Positions 40,766 through 49,155 of a DNA stretch of 64,000 nucleotides are shown one piece after another. This DNA comes from Tetramitus jugosus. Its lineage: Eukaryota; Heterolobosea; Eutetramitea; Acrasida; Vahlkampfiidae. The notes under the pieces are model-generated. The model worked only from the letters and a program-made list of their open reading frames with translations. It did no database searches and was not told where the DNA came from. The DNA is taken from NCBI GenBank assembly GCA_937625935.1, contig OW569350.1, forward strand, positions 186,001 to 250,000. Reading direction: 5' to 3'. Position numbers and translations under genes: made by a program. How positions within the stretch are numbered: position 1 is the first letter of the stretch; every line of letters starts with the position of its first letter.

Positions 40766-42004
40766 TCACTTTGATTTTACAACTGTCTTTCGAAGGAAGG
40801 ATAGCGTTGGTCGCATTAATCTGTTCTCTATTGGTTCCTTTTTAGCAGGTGGAGCAGGCGAAGGAACCTTTTTCTTCTTCTTTCTCTTTCGTGGGGAGTT
40901 CAGAGAGTTCGCTGTTGGTGCCGACAGTGGTCTGTTACTTGGAGTATCATAAATCGATTGCAAGGTGGGCACGGAGTTGCTGCGTATGGAGATTGAGTTT
41001 GTTGGAGCTTCATTAAGTACTGGTCTCGTTTTTGGAGCTGATGAAGGTCTCTTTCGGACTTGAACATTTTCGACACCTGCCCCTGATCCTCGTTTCAGAT
41101 TACTGCTCACAGTTCCTTGTAGAACAGAGTGGCTGGAAGGATAACCACTTCCAGTTATACTAGATCTCACTATGCTGGTTCTTTTCTCGACATCTATCGA
41201 CGTAGAAGGTTTTCTATTCACTTTCAAGAATAAAGGTTCTTGGTCTTGTGGAGATGGTTGGGAATTGTACTGAGTAGGATTGAAATTAGAAGTAGAACTC
41301 CTATTGGGGCCAGGCAAAGTTAGCGCTGAGGAATTGTCCCTCTTGGAGGTTGTATTCGGTTGATTTCTTTTCGGTGGGGTTGGTCCTCGATACTTTTTCG
41401 GTTGAGGGAGAGATTGCGGTTTCGGTGCTGTCTGCGAGACAGAATTGGGTAAGGAGAGTTGAACTTCTGTTGACTTTGATCCGGGTTGAGAAGCGTTTGA
41501 GGAGAATGATGTAGGTCGTTTCCTCAAGTTGTATGAGTGGTTAGTCTCAGGTTTTGAGTCTACTTCATACTTCTCTTGCTTTGTAGGTTGATTCTCAGTA
41601 TTGTTGTTCGATGTTGGTATCGTGGGCGAATTGTTCGAAGGTGGAGGGTCCGATATGATCAGTTGCGAGGAAACTCCATCTAATGAATCAGATGATGATT
41701 GTGTTTCCAGTTTTTTCAACCGGGGGTCTGAAGCCAAGGATATCATACCTACAGGAGCTGGGGGATCTTCCTTTGAATATACAACATTCGAACCGTCCAA
41801 CAAGCTAATAGGTGTGTTGATAGACACAGGAACGAAGTTGGGTGGAATTTTAAGGATGGGCTTGGTCTTCGGCCGCGTATCTAGAGAATGTGTTCGAGGG
41901 CCTAGTATATGCTCATTTGAATCAAAAATTACACGTCTATTGTGTTTCACATTTTGTATAGAATATATTGCGTATTCTTCATTGTTGTAGGGTACGCTGT
42001 TCAT
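40766..42004 (-). CDS. Unknown low-complexity protein with RVxF-like and YNLRKR motifs
   Basis: 412 residues. The N-terminal 60 residues look conserved (EYAIYSIQNVKHNRRVIFD; KTKPILKIPPNFVPVSI). The RVIF tetrapeptide fits the RVxF consensus for docking protein phosphatase 1 (inference). The rest is Ser/Pro/Thr-rich, basic and disordered, with HSYNLRKRPTSF in the middle and a Lys/Arg cluster (RKRKKKKKVPSP) near the C-terminus that would serve as a nuclear localisation signal. Isoelectric point clearly basic. No folded domain recognised. It converges with the TCAIM-like gene, stop codons about 30 bp apart. Confidence 0.65.
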   Translation of the reverse strand: MNSVPYNNEEYAIYSIQNVKHNRRVIFDSNEHILGPRTHSLDTRPKTKPILKIPPNFVPVSINTPISLLDGSNVVYSKEDPPAPVGMISLASDPRLKKLETQSSSDSLDGVSSQLIISDPPPSNNSPTIPTSNNNTENQPTKQEKYEVDSKPETNHSYNLRKRPTSFSSNASQPGSKSTEVQLSLPNSVSQTAPKPQSLPQPKKYRGPTPPKRNQPNTTSKRDNSSALTLPGPNRSSTSNFNPTQYNSQPSPQDQEPLFLKVNRKPSTSIDVEKRTSIVRSSITGSGYPSSHSVLQGTVSSNLKRGSGAGVENVQVRKRPSSAPKTRPVLNEAPTNSISIRSNSVPTLQSIYDTPSNRPLSAPTANSLNSPRKRKKKKKVPSPAPPAKKEPIENRLMRPTLSFLRKTVVKSK

Positions 42005-42041
42005 GTACTACCATCATAGAATAGATGCAGATGAAATTTGT

Positions 42042-42935
42042 TCAAGCGTTAGACAAGGTCACTGTGTTAGACATGGTCACTGTTCGTACATCTGGTGACT
42101 GACAAGAGCTTCTACATACAGTATGTTTTAGAATCAACATTTGATCGCGTAGTGGGAGATCTCTAGGATCCGATGGATCCAAGTTCCTAGCTCTTCTCTT
42201 GGACAACAACTTTAATTGGCGAACAAAGTAGGTTTGCATTTTCATATCTGGATGAGCAACATGAATATAGGACATGCTCTGCTCCAATGTCCATCCATAC
42301 TTGAAAATAAAGAAGGCAGCAATCACAACACAACATCGAGCTATCATCAGAATAGTCACTAGCTGTTAATAACGAGATTTCAAAGAAAGATTTTCATGAG
42401 CAAAACAACACTTACATAATCCATTCAGGGAATGAACAAGAACACACTCGCCTCTTTCAAACGCTTTCTCAATAAATTTTGTAATCCGTGATATGTTTCT
42501 GTCTTGAGAGTCCAAAATCTGTGTCGTCGCCACATCTCTCCACGGAAATGTCAAATACTCTATTCCACTATCATTAAAGATATTGGCAGCCTCTAATCCA
42601 GCACAATTGACAATGTGAGAAACCTTGTTCGAGAACAAAAAGTCATCATCTTGAGCAGCCATTGCATTTCCTACGAATAGACCATCCATGACACGAACAG
42701 CCATCAGTAGAGGCATCTCTTGTTCTTCATAGTACGATGCTTGTTGTTGTTGTTGTTGCATCATCATGTTGGACTGATGTTGCTGTTGTTGTTGTTGCTG
42801 TTGGTTCTGGTGCTGTTGATGCTGCTGTTGAATCATCATTCTTTGCATTTGAAGCTGTTGCAAATGTTGTTGATGCTGTAGCTGATATTGTAGCTGTTGA
42901 TTTTGGGAAAGGATTTGCTGTTGATAAGTGTTCAT
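42042..42935 (-). CDS. Dual-specificity-phosphatase-fold pseudophosphatase (STYX-like) with poly-Gln N-terminus
   Basis: 272 residues from two exons: complement(42042..42340, 42416..42935), intron 42341-42415. The first 68 residues are Gln/His/Met-rich. The phosphatase domain starts at PLLMAVRVMDGLFVGN and includes FPWRDVATT with the usual general-acid Asp134. Among the possible acceptors, the AG at 42341-42342 restores the canonical P-loop HSLNGLSRCCVVIAAF; other acceptors give a broken loop. In this loop the catalytic Cys of HCxxGxxR is Ser169, so the protein should bind but not hydrolyse phosphoresidues, as in STYX. The C-terminal part (KYGWTLEQSMSYIHVAHPD...) completes the domain, and a Cys-containing tail follows. 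Mirror-image neighbours and an E2F-type site lie upstream. Confidence 0.82.
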
Positions 42936-43085
42936 TGTGAAATTAATGACGAGCTATGGACTAATGTTATTGGGTTTTCGAGGTATGTGTGATATCATTC
43001 GTCGATCCTCTGAAACAAGGAAAGCTCGCCTAATAGGTGTGTTGATGTTTTAAGTCGTTACCGCCAAATATTTCTGTATGTCCAT

Positions 43086-43097
43086 TTTGGCGCCAAA
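43086..43097. promoter_or_regulatory. Perfect E2F-type palindrome in a divergent promoter
   Basis: TTTGGCGCCAAA, a perfect 12-bp palindrome of the E2F/DP consensus type, lies 150 bp upstream of the pseudophosphatase start (42935) and 300 bp upstream of the hSac2-like gene (43397). A half-site-like CGCCAAAT occurs about 25 bp away. Function inferred from consensus only. Confidence 0.5.
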
Positions 43098-43153
43098 CGA
43101 ATCCGAAGCTGTTCGGAGTAAAACACCACGTATGGAAATCATGTTGAAGTTCA

Positions 43154-43212
43154 CATCCATGAGAATAACATAAGAAAGTAGTTATTCATTGATAATTAAG
43201 CTCTCATGGATG
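43154..43212. other. Imperfect hairpin in the divergent promoter
   Basis: CATCCATGAGA (43154-43164) pairs with TCTCATGGATG (43202-43212), and inside it AATAAC pairs with GTTATT (about 43164-43187), giving a nested stem-loop of 59 nt. It could be a small structured RNA, a cruciform or a relic of a short inverted-repeat element. No further evidence. The remainder of the 461-bp spacer 42936-43396 shows nothing else apart from the E2F-type site. Confidence 0.35.
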
Positions 43213-43396
43213 ACAGAACAGAAATCGTCACGAAGAGTCAATCTCATACAACCATCCAAGATTATTGACGCTTTTTGGGGGGTGACGTTTGATTTGTGAA
43301 TGTCCCCTCACACATAAAGTTTCTTTCGAGAGAAAACACAGAAAACATCCAAACAAAAAAAATCTCCATACCAGCTGACATCCACAATAAATCATC

Positions 43397-45457
43397 ATGA
43401 GCGACAATGATACTAACCCATTACCCTCTGCCATGATTAAAAGAAGTGCTGTTCTTTTTGCACCAGTCACCACCGCCGATGATCATCACAGTCATGCGTC
43501 TGCTGACGACGACAGTGACGATGATGATTTTTCACTCAGTTCCGACAGTGACAACGACAACAACAACAACAACAACAATAACAACAATGAACAAAAACTG
43601 TTGAAAATCAATGACATCAATACAAGTAACAACAACAAGAGAAATCTCGATATTCACATTAACAACATTATCAATATGAGTGCCAATTATAGTAGCAACA
43701 AGAAGGAAGAAGAACAACAGAGACTCACCATTGTTGCCTACGCAAATTCTTCTCAACAACAACAACAACAACAAGAAGCAGAAGAAGAGCAACAACATCA
43801 ACAACAACAACAACAAGCACCACCACCAACAACCACCTCCATCTTTCAAAACATCAAATCAGTGATTGAACAACGATTTGTCAAACCTTATGAACTAAAG
43901 ATGAATTACATGTGCGGCACAGAGAGAAAATCAAAGTTGAAACTCGTGGTCGAGTGGTCCGCCATCGAATCCATTGTCGAAAAAGATTTGGACACGGCTG
44001 AAAATTGTATTCAAACATTGCAAATGGCATTGTTGTGGGAGAATTTGAAGAAGGGAGTCATGAGGTTTATTGCTGAAGATGCTTGGCAACGTCAATTCTT
44101 TAATGACACTGTCACTTGTATCGTTATTGACTTTAGTTTCTCAAAGGATCAGAAAACGGATATTAATTTGATGGCTGGAATGGGTATTTTGTGTTATCAG
44201 ATCAATGTGTCCGTGAGTGGTGATGTGTTGAGACCGTTCAAGGTGTATGAGCCGTTGAAGGACCGTGCTGAACAAATCAAGAAGAATTTTGGTGAAGAGA
44301 TGGATGATGATTCAGACGATGAGGACAATAGTGATTTTACAGAGACGGACGAGGAGAATATTTTGGAAGAGTATGAAGTGGAGGAGATTGACGAAGCAGA
44401 TGAGGTGATTGATGACGAAGATTTGGTGACTGGTAAACTGATTGAAGATCTGAGAAGAGTCGCTATTCATCCATCTGTTAGCCAAAGAAACAGTCTAGAG
44501 TATTTGTTGCGAGTTCTACGATCAGACAATCCATACTGGAAACCAAATAAGCACCAAAAGATGATTATTTATCTTGTGATTGAAGAAATTCGGAAACGAA
44601 TGAAGTCTGAGAAGTCTGAAGTAGTTGTCAAATCATGGATGGTTACCAAGATGAATAAGAACGCACTGCGACAAGAAAGAGTGTTTGTATTAACAGATAG
44701 AAGATTTTATACTGCAAAGATTATCGTGGACAAGAACAAGAAGTATATAATTGACAATAAGCATATTAAGAACTGTTCACTGAATAGAGTGTTTTTGATT
44801 GATGTGGCACGATTTAAGCCAAATCCAACAGAGACAAAGTTTCAACCATTTGCTATGGCACTTTATGCTGAGAAGGGAAGTAAGAGAAAGGGTGCTGATG
44901 CCAAGTTCAATTCTCTTCCTTTATCAATCGAATCCTCACCACAGCTAAGTTCGTCTCCTAGTTCCTCAAACTTGCATATTGAGCCATCCATGGATCAATC
45001 TGAAGAGCTGGATGAGTCAGATCACGAATCAGAAGAAACCTCTTCTCTCAATTCTTCACCAAGCAGCTCTAATTTGAATGAAAAGAAGCCAAAGAAACAA
45101 AAGAAGGCTGTTAAAATATTGAACAAGGTGACCAAGCATGCCAAGAAGGGTGCTAAGAAGCTGCTCACACACACGGATAAGCCCGAAGAGTCGCAGAACG
45201 AGGATGATTTGCAACTTCGACCAAGCACAGAGGGATCATCGATCAGCTATATTATGGCTCCCAACGATATTCACCAGAGTGACAACCAACAATTATTCTT
45301 GTTGGAAATTTCTTGGTGTATTTTCGCAGCTGCCTCTGCACGTCAAGGCTCAAACGCTCGAGTGCTAAGACCATTCCAAAACTACAGGATTAACAAACCA
45401 AGAGCAAGCGCCTATTCTTCCATCTATAACAAGTTCAACTTGGGTGCGACATTATAA
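43397..45457 (+). CDS. Protein with hSac2/PH-like C-terminal domain (tentative)
   Basis: 686 residues, ATG at 43397. The N-terminus is low complexity: Asp/Ser-rich (ADDDSDDDDFSLSSDSD), an Asn run, Gln/Glu tracts. A folded block at about 155-300 (ELKMNYMCGTERKSKLKLVVEW...DTVTCIVIDFSFSKDQ) is followed by a very acidic stretch. A second block at about 370-490 carries VVKSWMVTKMNKNALRQERVFVLTDRRFYTAKI, which has the shape of the hSac2 (PF12456-type) or PH-like domain found in INPP5F and TPRG1. The end (QLFLLEISWCIFAAASARQ) resembles the closing helix of that domain. A Ser/Lys-rich insertion separates the two halves of the block. Phosphoinositide association is inference; the family call is weak. 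Confidence 0.5.
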   Translation: MSDNDTNPLPSAMIKRSAVLFAPVTTADDHHSHASADDDSDDDDFSLSSDSDNDNNNNNNNNNNEQKLLKINDINTSNNNKRNLDIHINNIINMSANYSSNKKEEEQQRLTIVAYANSSQQQQQQQEAEEEQQHQQQQQQAPPPTTTSIFQNIKSVIEQRFVKPYELKMNYMCGTERKSKLKLVVEWSAIESIVEKDLDTAENCIQTLQMALLWENLKKGVMRFIAEDAWQRQFFNDTVTCIVIDFSFSKDQKTDINLMAGMGILCYQINVSVSGDVLRPFKVYEPLKDRAEQIKKNFGEEMDDDSDDEDNSDFTETDEENILEEYEVEEIDEADEVIDDEDLVTGKLIEDLRRVAIHPSVSQRNSLEYLLRVLRSDNPYWKPNKHQKMIIYLVIEEIRKRMKSEKSEVVVKSWMVTKMNKNALRQERVFVLTDRRFYTAKIIVDKNKKYIIDNKHIKNCSLNRVFLIDVARFKPNPTETKFQPFAMALYAEKGSKRKGADAKFNSLPLSIESSPQLSSSPSSSNLHIEPSMDQSEELDESDHESEETSSLNSSPSSSNLNEKKPKKQKKAVKILNKVTKHAKKGAKKLLTHTDKPEESQNEDDLQLRPSTEGSSISYIMAPNDIHQSDNQQLFLLEISWCIFAAASARQGSNARVLRPFQNYRINKPRASAYSSIYNKFNLGATL

Positions 45458-45546
45458 ATTGTACATTACAGTCAGTCACTCGAGTTCTGTCTAATTTCTC
45501 CGCACCAGAACAATCTACAGCTTAAGCTATTCAACACCAAAACACA

Positions 45547-47709
45547 ATGTCTTCTCGGAAATCAATTCATTCTTTGAAGGTTGACAATGAAGACTCTCAC
45601 TCTGGCATAACCAGGAGCACAGGTAGTGGAACCCATCGCAACACTGAAGGGAAACTGAGCAACTTCCTCAAGTACTTGAACAATCTAGAACAACAGCAGT
45701 CTCCTTCGAATGTTAGTGGAGTGAGTATAATACGGATGGAAGATGACTCTCGATCAAACATGAGCTCTTCATCTCGGATTCAAGTGAGACAGAGTCCTAG
45801 GAGAGCTACAGACAATGAAGAGCCCTCTTTGGTCATTGCCCCTCGAGTCCCGTCAGTGATTCATGCCTATGATAGCCCACCATCACCAACCTCTTCTATA
45901 TCAGCAAGTTCTTCTATCTCCAATCAGCTACGGACAATGAGCAATGTCAAGAATAATAGAACAGTTAATCAGAAACGATCAGAAACGAGTCCAAATGATG
46001 ATGAATTCACCGATTCAGTTTTTGCTTCTTCGACCTCACTTGGTGGAGATGGAGGGAACGCTAGTGGAGTGACAGTCTACGAGAATATTAAGATGAGAAT
46101 GAACAAATACAAGGCACAGATCAGAGAGAAGAATCAGGAGATACATTCGTTGCGGAATAAACTCGAATCATACATCCAGAACGAGAGAGACATGACGAAA
46201 AGAATTAAGGAAGAGGGTAAAGAGACACTAGTGAATCAACAGAAACAATTCGAGAGTACAATGAACCGACAGATAAAGATGATCGAAAAACTCTTGAAAG
46301 AGAAAGAACAAATGAACGCGAAATGTACAGAGTTGGCCAAAGAGGTTAAGACAATGGATGATAAATACACGAAGAAGATTTCAGCTATTGAAGAAAAGCA
46401 TCAACAGGAGCTGAAAAGACAGAAAGAAACATGGGCAGCCGCAGAAAAACTCAAACGTCAAAACTGGATGAAAGAGAAGAGACAAGAGATTAAAGATAAT
46501 ACAGTGAAGGACTTAGAACCTGAGATACAAAGGCTTCTCATCAACCACAAACAGGAGAAAGTTAAATTAGAAGATTATTATCAGGATTTGTTGCGTAAGC
46601 AAAGACAAGAATCATTACTCCAACAAGAGAAGGAGATACAAAATCTAAAAGAAAAACTAGTGAAGGACACTGAGATTGCTGTGGAAAGAGCGAGAGGCGA
46701 CGAGAGACTTGAAGTGAGAGAACTGAAACAACGTTCAGAAAGAGATAGAGACGAGTTAAAGAACAGGTTTGATCGAGAGATCAAACTTGAGAGAGACAGA
46801 ACAGAGAAACTGCTCATGGAAGAGAGAGTACTGTATCAAGACAACTTGCAGAAAATGAAACAGAACGAACAAGAGTTAATACGGAAGCACAAAGAAGAAT
46901 TAGATCAGCAAATCGAATTGCTAAATCGAAAGCATAAAGAGCAGAATGAGAATGGAAAAATTAAATGGGAACTCGAAAAGGAACAGTGGCAAAATCATTA
47001 CATGAAGAAGATGGAGGAGGAATACAAACAAAAGCAAAAGATCCATGTCGAGAAAGTTTCGAGGCAACTAGACGAACAAGTAGAGATGATCGTAGCAAAA
47101 ATGCAGGGAGATTTCTTCGAAAGTAAGAAGAAGATGCAGGATGAGAATGAGAAGCAACTATCGCAGCTCAAGGCAGCTCATTCTGCGGAAATGAACGAGC
47201 TACAATCATCTATGTCGCATTGGAAAGAGAAGTATATGGCGATATCGAAGAGTAATAATGCCCTTGAGCTAGACACAAAGGAAAAAGCCCTAGTTATTGA
47301 CCGTCTGAACACAGAGATACTCGAAAAGCAAGAAAATGTAAAGCTCCTGAAGAATCGCATCAAAGAAGATCAAGAGAAGTACGATAAAGCAATTTCAAAA
47401 TTAATGAATGAGCATAGAGCTGAATTGGAGACATTGTGTGAGGAGAAACAAGTCCTGAGTGGTCATGAATTAGAAATGCAAGCTCAAATCGAAGAACTGA
47501 GGAAGGAACATGCATCAGAGATCGAGAGAATAGAACAAAGAAGCGAAGAAGAGCTGGAGCAAGTCATGGAGGCATCGAAGAACGTATTGGAGAAGAAGGA
47601 TCAGAAAATACAGGAGTTGACCGAACGGCTCGCGATTACTCAAGACATACTCAAACAGCAACAATTGGATGCAAACAAACTAGAGAATTTACTGATCGAT
47701 GAGACTTGA
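45547..47709 (+). CDS. CEP131: CEP131/AZI1-like centrosomal coiled-coil protein
   Basis: 720 residues. The N-terminal 170 are Ser/Arg/Pro-rich and disordered; from about residue 175 to the end the protein is an almost unbroken coiled coil. The diagnostic CEP131 block is present (AAEKLKRQNWMKEKRQEI, then TVKDLEPEIQRLLINHKQE), as is the general plan of the C-terminal half (DEQVEMIVAKMQGDF corresponding to the family's EIELVIxRLEAD segment). CEP131 is a centriolar-satellite/basal-body protein needed for cilium formation and stability in animals. It supports a flagellate stage in this organism. It is followed on the opposite strand, within about 1.5 kb, by another cilium-related gene (AXDND1-like). 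Confidence 0.85.
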   Translation: MSSRKSIHSLKVDNEDSHSGITRSTGSGTHRNTEGKLSNFLKYLNNLEQQQSPSNVSGVSIIRMEDDSRSNMSSSSRIQVRQSPRRATDNEEPSLVIAPRVPSVIHAYDSPPSPTSSISASSSISNQLRTMSNVKNNRTVNQKRSETSPNDDEFTDSVFASSTSLGGDGGNASGVTVYENIKMRMNKYKAQIREKNQEIHSLRNKLESYIQNERDMTKRIKEEGKETLVNQQKQFESTMNRQIKMIEKLLKEKEQMNAKCTELAKEVKTMDDKYTKKISAIEEKHQQELKRQKETWAAAEKLKRQNWMKEKRQEIKDNTVKDLEPEIQRLLINHKQEKVKLEDYYQDLLRKQRQESLLQQEKEIQNLKEKLVKDTEIAVERARGDERLEVRELKQRSERDRDELKNRFDREIKLERDRTEKLLMEERVLYQDNLQKMKQNEQELIRKHKEELDQQIELLNRKHKEQNENGKIKWELEKEQWQNHYMKKMEEEYKQKQKIHVEKVSRQLDEQVEMIVAKMQGDFFESKKKMQDENEKQLSQLKAAHSAEMNELQSSMSHWKEKYMAISKSNNALELDTKEKALVIDRLNTEILEKQENVKLLKNRIKEDQEKYDKAISKLMNEHRAELETLCEEKQVLSGHELEMQAQIEELRKEHASEIERIEQRSEEELEQVMEASKNVLEKKDQKIQELTERLAITQDILKQQQLDANKLENLLIDET

Positions 47710-47920
47710 TAGCCACAAGCAATCATGGCGTTCATAAATACAAATTGTTCCAAGCCACGGAAATGAGCACACAACCACATTGGAGGTAGGTCAATCGTGA
47801 TGGCTAACACTGATATTCTGCAATGAGAAAGGATACAATCCAATCTCACATAAATAAACTACCGAGATGCAGAAGTGTTGGAGTAGTAGGTCCTACACAC
47901 ATGCAGAGATAATGCACTCA

Positions 47921-48628
47921 CTACACATATCGTTTTGAAACATGTTCCACTAATCCTTTCTGCATCAGCATTTCAGCATCCACACGTCTCAAGAAGAGTC
48001 TCTGATGTTTCTGAAGCTTAACAACACCGGATTCCATGGTCATTACACCCTCAGAGTTCTCCTCATCGTCCTTGATCACTTTCACCTCAACAAACACATC
48101 CTTTGGTGGAGTGACATCCGAAAATAAATCCAATCCAATATCATCCGTATACTCTCTCAACAGTTCATCATACGCATCCAGATACTGCCTCTCATTATCA
48201 CTCATATTCTTCTGAATAAAGTTTGGAATGTTTTGAACGGCTCCAGCACCCCATCTAAGCTTTCTCAATCGTTTCATTCGCTCATAGTGATACGCCAAGA
48301 CACATCTCTTGTTTCTCAGGAGACTCTGATGCTGAAAAACGATACCACAGCCGATACCAAGTGACGTTTCTTCTTCTGCTGCTTCTGCTGCAGTGTTCTC
48401 TTCTTCCTCTCCTTCTCCATCTTGTTCTTCTTGTCGTTGTCTGCGCAACTCTGCTTCTTCCTCCTGTCTCTGTTGATATAGAATGGTTCTCTTCAATCCA
48501 TTCTCCAAATCTCTCATTTCCTTTTCAATCTTTGAAAGAGTATCGGCATTGTACTTTGGCACGGAACGGTCCAACTGGAGCTCCCTTAGCAATTGAATTC
48601 CATGGGCAGCTGGTTGCGTTTTGATCAT
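47921..48628 (-). CDS. GINS1: GINS complex subunit PSF1
   Basis: PSF1 is one of four GINS subunits; GINS joins Cdc45 and MCM2-7 to form the replicative helicase. 235 residues from the ATG at 48628; the open frame reaches further upstream only to a TTG. Conserved PSF1 features: the N-terminal AAHGIQLLRELQL, the central RCVLAYHYERMKRLRKLRW, the LREYTDDIGLDLFSDVTPP segment followed by VFVEVKVIKD, and the C-terminal B-domain-like part ending LVEHV. A Glu/Gln/Arg-rich insertion with an acidic EEEENTAAEAAEEE stretch lies between the first helix region and the A-domain core. The upstream region contains an E2F-type palindrome (48725-48736), consistent with cell-cycle control. The 211-bp spacer to CEP131 is convergent. 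Confidence 0.92.
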   Translation of the reverse strand: MIKTQPAAHGIQLLRELQLDRSVPKYNADTLSKIEKEMRDLENGLKRTILYQQRQEEEAELRRQRQEEQDGEGEEEENTAAEAAEEETSLGIGCGIVFQHQSLLRNKRCVLAYHYERMKRLRKLRWGAGAVQNIPNFIQKNMSDNERQYLDAYDELLREYTDDIGLDLFSDVTPPKDVFVEVKVIKDDEENSEGVMTMESGVVKLQKHQRLFLRRVDAEMLMQKGLVEHVSKRYV

Positions 48629-48720
48629 GTGGTATTTGCAGAAGTTTTCTCTAGTGAGTTTTGTTTTTGGTTTGTTGTTGCTTTTTGGCCGTTGCGACGA
48701 ATATTTGCCGCGCAATTTCT

Positions 48721-49101
48721 TTATTTTGGCGCCAAAGTTTCAGTTGAAAAGCGGGAGAGAGCTTGTTCGAGATGGTTGTGGAATTGTTGAGCATATTGTG
48801 GGCTCAATTTCATCAATAGGTTGTGCAATGTGTCAAATTGCTCGCTTTTCTCACCACCAATCACCACAAATCCCTGGTTCATTGTGTGATGGATCGTAAG
48901 CTGCTTGTCCTCCAGTGTCGCTACATTGAGAACTGTGATTGTTTGGTCGTGCTCTGCCTGTGAGGAATGAATTGTTTTGACCCTGTGTTGCACATCCTTC
49001 ACGGATTGGACAATTTCATGAGTTATGTGAATGTTGTTCATGCTCATTTTTTCTTGTTTTCTCTCTTGGATTTCCTTTTTGGACTTATCCAGCTTAGTCA
49101 T
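48721..49101 (-). CDS. GSKIP: GSKIP-domain protein
   Basis: 126 residues, close to the human protein (139). After a charged N-terminus (MTKLDKSKKEIQERKQEK) the GSKIP domain reads ITVLNVATLEDKQLTIHHT, NQGFVVIGG and, near the end, TLHNLLMKLSPQYAQQF followed by LEQALSRF. This matches the INVETKE...LSPAYREAF pattern of GSK3-beta interaction protein. In animals GSKIP links GSK3-beta with PKA regulatory subunits; the same domain occurs in CLU-type proteins. Tandem with PSF1 on the minus strand, 92 bp between this stop codon and the PSF1 start. Its last five sense codons plus stop (ACT TTG GCG CCA AAA TAA) contain the E2F-type palindrome of the PSF1 promoter. Confidence 0.85.
   Translation of the reverse strand: MTKLDKSKKEIQERKQEKMSMNNIHITHEIVQSVKDVQHRVKTIHSSQAEHDQTITVLNVATLEDKQLTIHHTMNQGFVVIGGEKSEQFDTLHNLLMKLSPQYAQQFHNHLEQALSRFSTETLAPK
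48725..48736. promoter_or_regulatory. Perfect E2F-type palindrome upstream of PSF1, inside the GSKIP 3' coding end
   Basis: TTTGGCGCCAAA, identical to the site at 43086. It ends about 97 bp upstream of the PSF1 start codon on the minus strand and overlaps the codons for the GSKIP C-terminus (TLAPK). E2F/DP control of replication genes, GINS included, is established in animals and plants; its action here is inferred. Confidence 0.6.
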
Positions 49102-49155
49102 AAGGTGTTATCTTAAGTAAAATCTGGGCATGTATCAAGCTCCTAATATAAGGCT

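Noticed and set aside
42730-42930. CAG/CAA-type trinucleotide tract as a mobile or satellite repeat
   Set aside because: It is the in-frame poly-Gln N-terminus of the pseudophosphatase.
43228-43473. Minus-strand 81-codon frame over the start of the hSac2-like gene
   Set aside because: It overlaps the leader and start of a clear plus-strand gene and has only hydrophobic low-complexity content.
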